Below the pieces are notes generated by a model that worked only from the letters and a program-made list of their open reading frames with translations, had not been told where the DNA came from and did not search any database. From Planctomycetaceae bacterium (lineage in GTDB: Bacteria; Planctomycetota; Planctomycetia; Pirellulales; Pirellulaceae): 11,520 nucleotides of DNA. Below, one piece after another: positions 1 to 6,978 of the stretch. The stretch is taken from NCBI GenBank assembly GCA_018658605.1, contig JABHUV010000286.1, positions 1 to 11,520 of the forward strand. Direction: 5' to 3'. Both the position numbers and the translations under genes were made by a program. Each line of letters starts with the position of its first letter. Position 1 is the first letter of the stretch.

Positions 1-1
1 A

Positions 2-607
2 ATTCGGCCACGTTTAGGAACCAATCCTCTAGCAATGGGAGTACCCAACGGCGACGAGTCACTGATTCTAGACTTTAGCACGAGCGCAACGGCCGAAGGT
101 AAAGTCCGTGTCAAACAGATCGCAGGTGAGACAGTCCCCCCAGGTTGGCTTCTTGACGCCGCTGGTGAACCCACTCTGGACCCTAATACCCTCTACGACG
201 ACCCACCTGGCACCATCCTACCTATGGGCGGAAACCAAGCCTACAAGGGATTTGGCTTATCGCTAATGATAGATATTTTCAGCGGCGCCATTAGTGGGGG
301 TTTGTGCGCAAGAGAAACACCACTCACTCCCAAAGGAAATTGTGTGTTTATGATGCTGGTCGATCCGAATCGTTTCGGCGGCAACGAAATATTTAGACGG
401 GAAGTCCAGAACGTGACCGGTTTTGTGCGTAGTTGTCCACGGAAACCAGATGTTGATAGAATTCTTCTCCCTGGTGATCCCGAACGGCATGCGGCCCAAG
501 GGCGCGAAGCAAGTGGAATCCCGCTGGACGCAGCTAATTGGGGAAAACTAACCGCCCTCGCACACGACTTGTCTGTCAGTGTTCCCGACGCAATCACTTC
601 GAGATGA
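2..607 (+). CDS. Malate/L-lactate dehydrogenase family (Ldh2), 3' part
   Basis: This is the C-terminal part of an NAD(P)-dependent 2-hydroxyacid oxidoreductase of the Ldh2/malate-L-lactate dehydrogenase family, a cytoplasmic fold unrelated to classical LDH. The frame is open from base 2, so the gene starts left of the window; the ATG at 35 is internal. About 201 residues are visible of a family length near 350. The family signature LGTNPLAMGVPNG is at visible residues 5-17, and MGGNQAYKGFGLSLMIDIFSG, which resembles the family's glycine-rich KG[YF]GL segment, is at about 75-95. The N-terminal catalytic residues lie outside the window. The exact substrate (malate, lactate, ureidoglycolate or sulfolactate type) cannot be told. 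The stop is TGA at 605-607, and no hairpin terminator was seen in the 91 bp before the next gene. Confidence 0.88.
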   Translation: MRPRLGTNPLAMGVPNGDESLILDFSTSATAEGKVRVKQIAGETVPPGWLLDAAGEPTLDPNTLYDDPPGTILPMGGNQAYKGFGLSLMIDIFSGAISGGLCARETPLTPKGNCVFMMLVDPNRFGGNEIFRREVQNVTGFVRSCPRKPDVDRILLPGDPERHAAQGREASGIPLDAANWGKLTALAHDLSVSVPDAITSR

Positions 608-698
608 CTTGAAATTTAGTTTTTAAGAGAGTCCAATGAGCTTGGATCATCAGCGCCGCTGAAATCGGTAATTACATTACGTTTTGAAAGACAATATT

Positions 699-2999
699 AT
701 GGCAACGCGTATCAAAACCTTGCTAGTCTGCGTTTTAATCATCTTGGTTTCCGTTGTTAGACTCAACGCCGCACCAGTTGCGAACGTGCCGGTCCAGCCA
801 CTACGCGCGCAGATCAAGCGCGTCGTAGAGGCTCTGTCGTATGTCGGAACACCATTGACGATCAAAGAGCAAGCCGCACTGTCGGAAATCACCTCCGGAA
901 GCGACGAAGAATTCGCATCAGCAATACAGGCGCTATTTGAGACGAGGACCTTAGCAGAAATTCATATCAATCCGGAAAGTCGAGTTAAGGTATCACCTGG
1001 TTCGGCAAAACCCTTACTTGTCCAAAACGGTTGGACCATCTTCTTAATTCGCGTTCATAACGAAGCTGGAATCACTGCGCCGCTACGATTAAATAGTCCC
1101 CAAAATGGTCCCGTCTACATTCGCAGCCGCGGCCAGCATGCTCCGGATGAAAATCGCATTACAACGACGGACATCAAGGATCGTTGGTTGGCCCTACAAA
1201 GTTTCGACAAGCAGCCCCTAACGGATAAACTTAGCGGTCTTCTATTGGAATATCGCGTCATTGGAATTTACTCCCGCGATAAGGGTCAACGTGAAGCCGT
1301 GCTGACCTTCGACGCCGGGCAAGGTACTCAGGACTTAGGATTTCGCAGTTCGATCCCTATATTATTCACAATTTCCACGGCAGTGGAAGTTCAGCTCCTA
1401 GTACGAGACGACGATGGGTCGCCGACCGTTGCCGAGTTTGTTATTACCGATGCGAAAGGTCGGGTGTATCCGTCACGATTGCGACGATTAGAACCAGACT
1501 TCTATTTTCACGATCAAATATACCGCTATGACGGCGAAAGCATTTCACTACCCCCTGGGGATTATACATTTCGTGTAACTCGTGGTCCGGAATACCTTGT
1601 AGAAACTCGTATGGTCACCATTCCGCCTTTGGAAAAGCACACGCTCACTTTTGATTTGGGTCGATGGATCAAACTAGCGGATCGCGGTTGGGTCTCAGGT
1701 GATCACCACATTCATGCAGCAGGATGTGCGCACTATGACTCACCTACCCAAGGTGTCAATCCGGCCACGATGATGCGACATATTCTCGGTGAAGATCTTC
1801 AAGTCGGCTGCGTGCTCACCTGGGGCCCCTGCTGGTATTATCAGAAAGATTTTTTTGAAGGTCGTAATCATGCGCTATCTACACGCAACAATGTAATGCG
1901 TTACGACATCGAAGTGTCTGGATTTCCAAGCTCTCATGCAGGGCACCTCTGTTTGCTGAGACTAACCGAGGATGACTACCCCAACACTACGACAATTGAG
2001 GAGTGGCCTAGTTGGGATCTTCCCGTATTAAAATGGGGCAAGGAACAGGGCGGGGTCGTTGGATTCTCTCATAGTGGATGGGGCCTTGCGGTTGATGAAG
2101 AAGTATTGCCAAGTTACCAAATGCCCAAATTCGATGGGATTGGTGCTAACGAGTTTGTAGTTGATGTCACTCACGACGTTGTCGATTTCATCTCAGCGGT
2201 TGACACTCCGATTATTTGGGAATTAAGTGTTTGGTATCACACACTTAATTGTGGATTCGACACCAGAATCAGCGGCGAGACAGATTTTCCCTGCATTTAC
2301 GGGGAGCGAGTAGGTTTGGGACGGTCGTACGTTAAGCTTCCCCCAAAGAAAAAAGTCAAGTTCGACGATTGGGTCCAAGGTATTAAGGATGGGCGAAGTT
2401 ACGTCGGCGATGGTAAGAGCCACTTGTTCGATTTTAAGGTGAATGAATTGGGTGTCGGAGAGAAGGGGCGTAACGGGCGCGCGAGCTACCTATCATTACC
2501 CTCTACGCAGCCAATCGTCGCAACGGTTTCCGCCGCCGCACTCCTAGCAGAGAGTCCCCTTGACGACTTGCAAACTCGACCATTGCGTTCTAAGCCCTAT
2601 TGGCACGTCGAGCGGGCGCGTATTGGCTCAAGTCGCCAGGTACCAGTAGAGTTAATTGTAAATGGCGTTGCCGTGGAGACACAAACAATCGACGCGGACG
2701 GCGGTGTTAGTGACATAATTTTCGATTACCAGTTAACCAAATCATCGTGGATCGCGGTACGTATTTTAGCTACGGCGCACACTAATCCAATTTTTGTAGA
2801 GGTTGACGATAAGCCAATTCGCGCCAGTAAAAGAAGCGCTCAATGGTGTTTAGAAGCAGTTGACGTTTGTTGGCAATCCAAGATGGGACGCATGCGGATG
2901 GGTGATCAAGCAGACGCAAAGTTAGCCTACGATCACGCTCGCCAACGTTATAAGGCAATAATCGCCGAGTCTTTCGATGACTCAAAGGACACTAATTAG
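699..2999 (+). CDS. Secreted CehA/McbA-like metallohydrolase (PHP-type)
   Basis: This predicted exported metal-dependent hydrolase resembles the CehA/McbA family, which is related to PHP-domain phosphoesterases and named after carbaryl hydrolases. Most members have unknown substrates, so none is claimed. The ATG at 699 is preferred over a TTG at 684 because GAAAG at 686-690 is a well-spaced ribosome site. It also begins a signal peptide: MATRIK, a hydrophobic stretch at residues 8-20, and likely cleavage after LNA (22-24). Residues 25 to about 330 look beta-rich and sit before the catalytic region. That region opens with GDHHIHAAGC, whose HHIH at 336-339 is the expected metal motif. Further candidate ligands are H458 in GFSHSGWG and D529 in SGETDF. 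The protein is about 766 residues. It is tail to tail with the next gene, and the two share the palindrome CTAATTAG (2992-2999) as both stop codons. The fold assignment is firm; the activity is inferred. Confidence 0.85.
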   Translation: MATRIKTLLVCVLIILVSVVRLNAAPVANVPVQPLRAQIKRVVEALSYVGTPLTIKEQAALSEITSGSDEEFASAIQALFETRTLAEIHINPESRVKVSPGSAKPLLVQNGWTIFLIRVHNEAGITAPLRLNSPQNGPVYIRSRGQHAPDENRITTTDIKDRWLALQSFDKQPLTDKLSGLLLEYRVIGIYSRDKGQREAVLTFDAGQGTQDLGFRSSIPILFTISTAVEVQLLVRDDDGSPTVAEFVITDAKGRVYPSRLRRLEPDFYFHDQIYRYDGESISLPPGDYTFRVTRGPEYLVETRMVTIPPLEKHTLTFDLGRWIKLADRGWVSGDHHIHAAGCAHYDSPTQGVNPATMMRHILGEDLQVGCVLTWGPCWYYQKDFFEGRNHALSTRNNVMRYDIEVSGFPSSHAGHLCLLRLTEDDYPNTTTIEEWPSWDLPVLKWGKEQGGVVGFSHSGWGLAVDEEVLPSYQMPKFDGIGANEFVVDVTHDVVDFISAVDTPIIWELSVWYHTLNCGFDTRISGETDFPCIYGERVGLGRSYVKLPPKKKVKFDDWVQGIKDGRSYVGDGKSHLFDFKVNELGVGEKGRNGRASYLSLPSTQPIVATVSAAALLAESPLDDLQTRPLRSKPYWHVERARIGSSRQVPVELIVNGVAVETQTIDADGGVSDIIFDYQLTKSSWIAVRILATAHTNPIFVEVDDKPIRASKRSAQWCLEAVDVCWQSKMGRMRMGDQADAKLAYDHARQRYKAIIAESFDDSKDTN

Positions 3000-4644
3000 A
3001 GCCATGTTTGTATATTGGCAAGTGTCGGTAGTAAACCTCGAGCATGTAGATACAAAGGCAGGTCGTATACAATCGGCCCCCTAGATGCCCCTGCCGGTCG
3101 CGACTTGGTGCCCAACTGCCGCGCTCGTTTCCGGTTTTTAATTGTTCCGCTGGGATTGATTTCCGCATCACTGAATTCCATGCGCGCCAATGATCGCCTC
3201 CCATATGGTGCATAGCCTGTGTACAGTAGTACCAATAATAGACGTCCATATCAGCAAAGCGGATGGGATTCCGAACTAAATAGTCTAATCCTTGTACAAG
3301 TCTGGGATCCGTTTGCTGCCAACCAAGATATTGACGGCACAAGAGGCCTTCGGCCGTCATCGCCAACGTATCGCTTTGCCCGGGTTGATAAGCGTAGCGA
3401 ATACCAGCGTCCGTGGTGGCTGTGTCTAGGTAGCCCGATATGCGGTTTAGATTTGCGATCGGGACCGTAAGTCCTGCCATGCGACCACTTTGCAAGGCCA
3501 TTACAAACCAGCCTGTAACCGAGGTATCAGACGCACCTCCCGGCAAATATCTCCACCCACCTTGCGGTGATTGGGAAGATAAACAATAGGAAAGAGCCTT
3601 TTCTGCTGGAGCTTTGAGCGTTTCATCTCTCGTCATCCCATAGAGCTCGCACAAAGCTATTGTAGCTTGCGCATGGGTGTACAGGTTATGATGAAACCCC
3701 CCAGTAAAGAAAAAATTGCCTTCGTCATCTTGCTTCTTGATAAGGGCGTTCCATCCCCGCGCGACGACGGCTTGATATGGACCAAATTTATGCGTACTAC
3801 CATGCCCTTGAAAGGCCAGTAAGGCCATTGCGGTGGCAGCCTCTCGATTTTCAGTCGGCGCGCCCTGACTATAATTTCCCGTCAAACTCCACATTCCGTC
3901 ACGACCTTGATTACGCTTGAGCCACTCAAGACCATTCATTACCGCACTTTCAGTTGTTTCCGTTCCCCCGTAGGCAGCCAGTAGCGCCTTTTTCATGCCC
4001 TTCTCTCGACCACTTAATGCCATGCCAATGGAGGGCGCATCAATATTGCTGCTCTGCGTCGTCGTAATATCTACCGGTGTAATGTCAGGAGGTGCCGCAA
4101 GCGGGTCGTCCACAGGCATTAAGTCTTCGGACAATACTGGCTCGGCGATATCCGGCACTAGTTCCGCCGCGGATTCCAATACGGCGGCGTCGAGTTGCTC
4201 CCCTAGCTTCTCCGCGTAAACGACCTCAAGCATAAGCGGGGAATCGAGTATTTCCGGGAGCATCTGCAGGCCTAAAACGATTAGAAGAACTAAGTGAACC
4301 AAGAGGCTGAGCAACCATGGTGGAGCATTACGTATCGCGACTTTGCTTAGTTCCGCTTCTAGTTGGTCATCGGTATTATAAGTTTGCTCTAATTTCGCAG
4401 GACGATTACGTGCGAGAATAGGTGTCGCAGCATGAGTGCGAGTATTATCGACTGGAGCGGAAGCAGGCACCATTTCACTGCGCAATTGTGTCTTATCACT
4501 GGGCACGGAAACAGGCGCCATTTTACTGCGCAATTGAGTATTCGGATCGGCCCGTGCAGCCGATCCGTTTGACTCCCGTTTCCGCACCAAAATCGGTCGA
4601 GCGATCGGTCGAGGATTTTCGGATGGCTGGGAAGAGTCAGGCAT
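2992..4644 (-). CDS. Membrane-anchored prenyltransferase/squalene-oxidase-repeat protein
   Basis: This 550-residue protein has three parts. Residues 1-107 are polar and proline-rich, likely cytoplasmic, with short repeats (PILVRKR at 17-23, PILARNR at 75-81, and a 16-residue tandem duplication near 36-68). One transmembrane helix lies at about 109-129 (PPWLLSLLVHLVLLIVLG). After an acidic linker, residues 234-546 form an alpha/alpha-toroid region of the squalene-cyclase/prenyltransferase-repeat type. QW-like repeats are visible at NQGRDGMW (245-252) and SQSPQGGW (357-364). The C-terminal run LGGRLYTTCLCIYMLEVYYR resembles endings I recall from planctomycete proteins of this class. No DxDD cyclase motif was seen, so it is probably a scaffold or peptide- or lipid-binding protein rather than a terpene cyclase. 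The orientation suggests an extracytoplasmic toroid. A good promoter candidate lies at 4682-4710. Confidence 0.82.
   Translation of the reverse strand: MPDSSQPSENPRPIARPILVRKRESNGSAARADPNTQLRSKMAPVSVPSDKTQLRSEMVPASAPVDNTRTHAATPILARNRPAKLEQTYNTDDQLEAELSKVAIRNAPPWLLSLLVHLVLLIVLGLQMLPEILDSPLMLEVVYAEKLGEQLDAAVLESAAELVPDIAEPVLSEDLMPVDDPLAAPPDITPVDITTTQSSNIDAPSIGMALSGREKGMKKALLAAYGGTETTESAVMNGLEWLKRNQGRDGMWSLTGNYSQGAPTENREAATAMALLAFQGHGSTHKFGPYQAVVARGWNALIKKQDDEGNFFFTGGFHHNLYTHAQATIALCELYGMTRDETLKAPAEKALSYCLSSQSPQGGWRYLPGGASDTSVTGWFVMALQSGRMAGLTVPIANLNRISGYLDTATTDAGIRYAYQPGQSDTLAMTAEGLLCRQYLGWQQTDPRLVQGLDYLVRNPIRFADMDVYYWYYCTQAMHHMGGDHWRAWNSVMRKSIPAEQLKTGNERGSWAPSRDRQGHLGGRLYTTCLCIYMLEVYYRHLPIYKHGSN
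4441..4536 (-). repeat. 48-bp tandem duplication inside the toroid-protein gene
   Basis: Two imperfect 48-bp copies, 4441-4488 and 4489-4536, sit head to tail. Each ends in CTGCGCAATTG on the plus strand. They keep the reading frame and encode two 16-residue units beginning TQLRSKMAP and TQLRSEMVP. The copies differ at scattered positions, several of them synonymous, which suggests that the duplication is not very recent and that protein-level constraint acts on the unit. Confidence 0.85.
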
Positions 4645-4681
4645 TGGAGCTCGCTATATTTTGATTTTCACTACACTACAA

Positions 4682-4710
4682 AGTGTATTCATCGTCGCAT
4701 AATATGACAA
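4682..4710 (-). promoter_or_regulatory. Candidate sigma70-type promoter for the toroid protein
   Basis: Read on the minus strand, TTGTCA (4710-4705) is followed by a 17-bp spacer and TACACT (4687-4682). These match five and four bases of the -35 and -10 consensus. Transcription would start near 4675, about 30 nt upstream of the ATG at 4644. Prediction by eye only. Confidence 0.45.
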
Positions 4711-4848
4711 TTATTTCTACAACAATGCTAGGACTTGACCAAAGGTCTGCCGAGGTTAGCACGCTAGAATAGTACCGCACGACTACTACAGCCTCTAATA
4801 TAAATTTCAGGGACCATTATGTGGACTATTCAACGAAGCAGGGGTGTG

Positions 4849-4854
4849 TATAAT
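4849..4854 (+). promoter_or_regulatory. -10 element of the initiator tRNA promoter
   Basis: A perfect TATAAT ends 12 bp before the first base of the tRNA, so initiation near 4861 would leave only a short 5' leader. No good -35 hexamer is present at 16-18 bp. The bases just upstream are TGTG, which is close to an extended -10 but not in the exact TGn register. Confidence 0.5.
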
Positions 4855-4866
4855 ATTTGGAAATGA

Positions 4867-4940
<74 letters not shown>

Positions 4941-5262
4941 CTTATTTTACTGTAAACTTTTTTTGGTCAAACGCATTTAAACGAAAAGGTCAATACCATT
5001 GTGTGTTGGCCTTTTCTGCGTATTTGGTTATTTACTGGTTTTCAATACCCAAGATGTTACCAATATCGACGTATTTCATAACATTCCGTATATTTTCTGT
5101 GCACGCCGCATATCTTAACCGTTACGCCACTACTTATTAATCGCTAGCTATCGGCGCCGTCCCTTCGATAATACGGTGGATTCCTTAATACCCCCAAACA
5201 CATATCCCCATTGCTCTGAATCGTCAATACACGGTTCTTTTATTTTCGTTATGATGTGAAAT
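4941..5262. other. Non-coding stretch between tRNA and the next gene
   Basis: About 320 bp without a convincing gene. It holds the hairpin at 4984-5015 and, at its right end, TATGAT (5250-5255) just before the ATG at 5263. The open frames crossing it have no recognisable content and run into the tRNA or antisense to the next gene. No repeat, integrase site or second tRNA could be supported. Confidence 0.6.
4984..5015 (+). terminator. Likely intrinsic terminator after the tRNA
   Basis: AAAAGGTCAA (4984-4993) can pair with TTGGCCTTTT (5006-5015) to give a 10-bp stem with one G:U pair around a 12-nt loop. The 3' arm provides the U run (CUUUUC). It lies 44 bp past the tRNA end. Because both arms are A/T-flanked it could also act on the other strand. 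Confidence 0.55.
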
Positions 5263-5835
5263 ATGAAACTGGTGCTATCACAATCATTCCAAAACGTTCC
5301 CAAACGACGGGACGCGGAACAAGAACTTGTCGCTTCGCTATTGATGCGCGATCGAATTGAAGTAATCTTGGTAGACGACGTTGCACAGCTTGAAAACGAG
5401 AGCACTGATGCGTTGTGTATTCAGGGAATTCGCGGGGATATGCTCGTTGTCGCCTGGCATCCAGTGGCGGAATGCGTCCAACATCTTCGACGGCTGGGGA
5501 TTATTGGAAAATTCGACGATGACGTTGTATCCGGATCAGAGTTACCAATCGCGTTACCCTCAGGTCAATACGATGCGATGCAGCGCCGCATCTTCTGTTT
5601 AAACCTAATTGCCCTCGATGATCCATCCAACGCCCGCCAACAAATATTAACGTCGCTTCAGGGTTGGGTGCAAGCTGATCGGGCTACGCCCTCGACCACC
5701 GAATCCGCAGCAGCGCATGCAAACGTACCAAGGCCTAACGAGCCTGTTAATCCAATGCCCAAACGCCGCCAGGCATCTTCTATATTGGATGACCTCGACA
5801 GAATGCTCGATGAAATTGACGAATTTAACCTCTAA
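5263..5835 (+). CDS. Conserved-looking hypothetical protein, 190 residues
   Basis: I do not recognise a named family with confidence. The protein is soluble with no signal peptide or membrane segment. Residues 1-125 look like an alternating alpha/beta domain: strands LVLSQSF, EVILVDDV, LVVAWHP and RRIFCLNLIAL, with helices between. A proline- and alanine-rich linker follows (about 140-170), then an acidic amphipathic tail, SSILDDLDRMLDEIDEFNL. The N-terminal pattern faintly resembles the front part of planctomycete proteins annotated as ferredoxin-family, but there is no cysteine cluster here, so no Fe-S role is proposed. There is no strong Shine-Dalgarno before the ATG. The 3' end overlaps the convergent thioesterase gene by 11 bp. 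Confidence 0.7.
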   Translation: MKLVLSQSFQNVPKRRDAEQELVASLLMRDRIEVILVDDVAQLENESTDALCIQGIRGDMLVVAWHPVAECVQHLRRLGIIGKFDDDVVSGSELPIALPSGQYDAMQRRIFCLNLIALDDPSNARQQILTSLQGWVQADRATPSTTESAAAHANVPRPNEPVNPMPKRRQASSILDDLDRMLDEIDEFNL

Positions 5836-6253
5836 GCAATGACTCTGGAATCGGCCAGTCGCCTTTGCCGCCTAGCCAAGTTGGCACGCGCTTGACACGC
5901 CCCTCTTTGTCTAAACAACCAACACGAGTGAATCCGCGTACTATTTCACTATCACCTCGTTTAATAACATAACTATGGTCAATGGCTGCTCCTTTTATCC
6001 TCGCAATGGATACACTCACGTGTAAAATGTCATCGAACTTTGCTGGTTCGCAGTACTCTGCTCGCGCCTCCGACACAACCAACATCAAGCCGCTGTCTTC
6101 TATGTCACGATAACTAATTCCATGATGCCGCAAGAATTCAATTCGCGCTTTTTCAAAATAGGTGAAATAATTCCCATGATGAACGATACCCTGCCCGTCC
6201 GTTTCTTGGTACCGAACACGCAATTCGTAGCTAAAACTGTCGTTAACTTCCAT
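5825..6253 (-). CDS. Acyl-CoA thioesterase, YbgC/FadM type (hotdog fold)
   Basis: This 142-residue protein of the 4-hydroxybenzoyl-CoA thioesterase family would hydrolyse acyl-CoA (or acyl-ACP) thioesters in the cytoplasm. The family signature lies at residues 12-36: RVRYQETDGQGIVHHGNY, then FEKARIEFL. D19 is the expected catalytic aspartate, and H26 and N28-Y29 belong to the same loop. The length fits the usual 130-145 residues. The frame stays open upstream to an ATG at 6349, but the ATG at 6251-6253 is chosen for three reasons. The extra 32 residues do not resemble the family, the predicted promoter (6298-6325) lies inside that extension, and GGAAACGAG precedes this start. The neighbouring genes give no hint of a Tol-Pal operon, the usual site of ybgC in proteobacteria, so the substrate is open. 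Confidence 0.88.
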   Translation of the reverse strand: MEVNDSFSYELRVRYQETDGQGIVHHGNYFTYFEKARIEFLRHHGISYRDIEDSGLMLVVSEARAEYCEPAKFDDILHVSVSIARIKGAAIDHSYVIKRGDSEIVRGFTRVGCLDKEGRVKRVPTWLGGKGDWPIPESLLRG

Positions 6254-6297
6254 GATGCTCGTTTCCACTATATCGAGAAAAACCGGTGAATTTAGGT

Positions 6298-6325
6298 ATT
6301 TTAACAGCCCATATTTGACTGTAAA
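6298..6325 (-). promoter_or_regulatory. Promoter candidate for the thioesterase
   Basis: On the minus strand, TTTACA (6325-6320) is followed by a 16-bp spacer and TAAAAT (6303-6298), each matching five of six consensus bases. The start would fall near 6291, giving a leader of about 38 nt before the ATG at 6253. Its -35 shares base 6320 with the opposing promoter. Confidence 0.5.
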
Positions 6326-6343
6326 AGCCGATTTCCCTATAAG
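6315..6343 (+). promoter_or_regulatory. Promoter candidate for the tandem ACT protein
   Basis: TTGACT (6315-6320), a 17-bp spacer and TATAAG (6338-6343) form a near-consensus sigma70-type promoter. Each hexamer matches five of six bases. Initiation near 6350 leaves about 33 nt before the ATG at 6383, with GGTGG (6372-6376) as the likely ribosome site. Confidence 0.55.
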
Positions 6344-6382
6344 TAACAATGTTTAACAACACTTATTAGTCGGTGGTCTTAT

Positions 6383-6874
6383 ATGAGTTATGGCGAAGAC
6401 GGTATTACTCCGCTAGAAACCATGCGGGGGCATAGCTATCCCGCAATTACGCAATTCACGATATTCCTGGAAAATCGCGTCGGCCAACTGATGGAAGTTC
6501 TCCGCAGATTCGATGGAACGGACATACGTATTTTAGCGCTTTCAATTCACGACTCAACTGAATGCGCATTTGCGCGACTGCTTTTAAGTAACCCCGAAGC
6601 GGGCCGTGAAATCCTAGAAAGGTCGGGATTCCCGCTGATTGAGAGTCAATTGGTAGCTCTGGAACTCCCGGATACTCGACAACCAATGTTATCTGTGTGC
6701 ACAGCGCTGTTACAGGCCGAATTAAATATTGCACAAGCCTATCCGCTATTTTCTCGGCCGCATGGTCGACCAGTCGTTGCGTTGATGGTGGATAATATCG
6801 AATATGCAGTCGAGACGTTAAACAATAGCGGTTTTCAATTAATCACCGAGGATGACTTGATTTTCGACAACTAG
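6383..6874 (+). CDS. Tandem ACT-domain protein
   Basis: This 163-residue stand-alone regulatory-type protein appears to have two ACT domains, the small-ligand (often amino-acid) binding fold found in amino-acid metabolism. Domain one spans about 22-95 and has the characteristic N-R-x-G-x-L turn (NRVGQLMEVLRRF, 31-43), the place where ACT domains usually bind ligand at the interface, then strands ILALSIHD and CAFARLLLS. Domain two spans about 100-160 (MLSVCTALLQAELNIAQAY through GFQLITEDDLI). No catalytic domain is attached, so it may sense an amino acid or act as an accessory subunit. It could be mistaken for an acetolactate synthase small subunit, but no large subunit is nearby. It is divergent from the thioesterase with its own promoter candidate. 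Confidence 0.8.
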   Translation: MSYGEDGITPLETMRGHSYPAITQFTIFLENRVGQLMEVLRRFDGTDIRILALSIHDSTECAFARLLLSNPEAGREILERSGFPLIESQLVALELPDTRQPMLSVCTALLQAELNIAQAYPLFSRPHGRPVVALMVDNIEYAVETLNNSGFQLITEDDLIFDN

Positions 6875-6978
6875 CCTGTAATTATTGCCTGTGCCAGTCG
6901 TTTTCGTCTAATTTTATTAGGTAAAACACCCGAAAAATACTATAGACCAGGCTAAAACTACCCAAACGGGAAATTATC

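Noticed and set aside
4735..4770. TTGACC and TAGAAT as a plus-strand promoter for the tRNA
   Set aside because: The hexamers are 24 bp apart, too far for a sigma70-type promoter; TATAAT at 4849 is a better candidate.
5085..5136. Minus-strand tRNA-like piece (GTGGCGTAACGGTTAAGATA resembles a D arm)
   Set aside because: No acceptor stem, no acceptable anticodon loop and no T-loop TTCGA could be placed around it, so it is probably chance.
6254..6349. N-terminal extension of the thioesterase to ATG 6349
   Set aside because: The extension covers the predicted promoter, lacks family similarity and makes the protein longer than usual for the family.
6908..6920. CTAAT-TTT-ATTAG hairpin after the ACT gene as terminator
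   Set aside because: The stem is only five A/T-rich pairs with a 3-nt loop and no T tract, so it is too weak to call.
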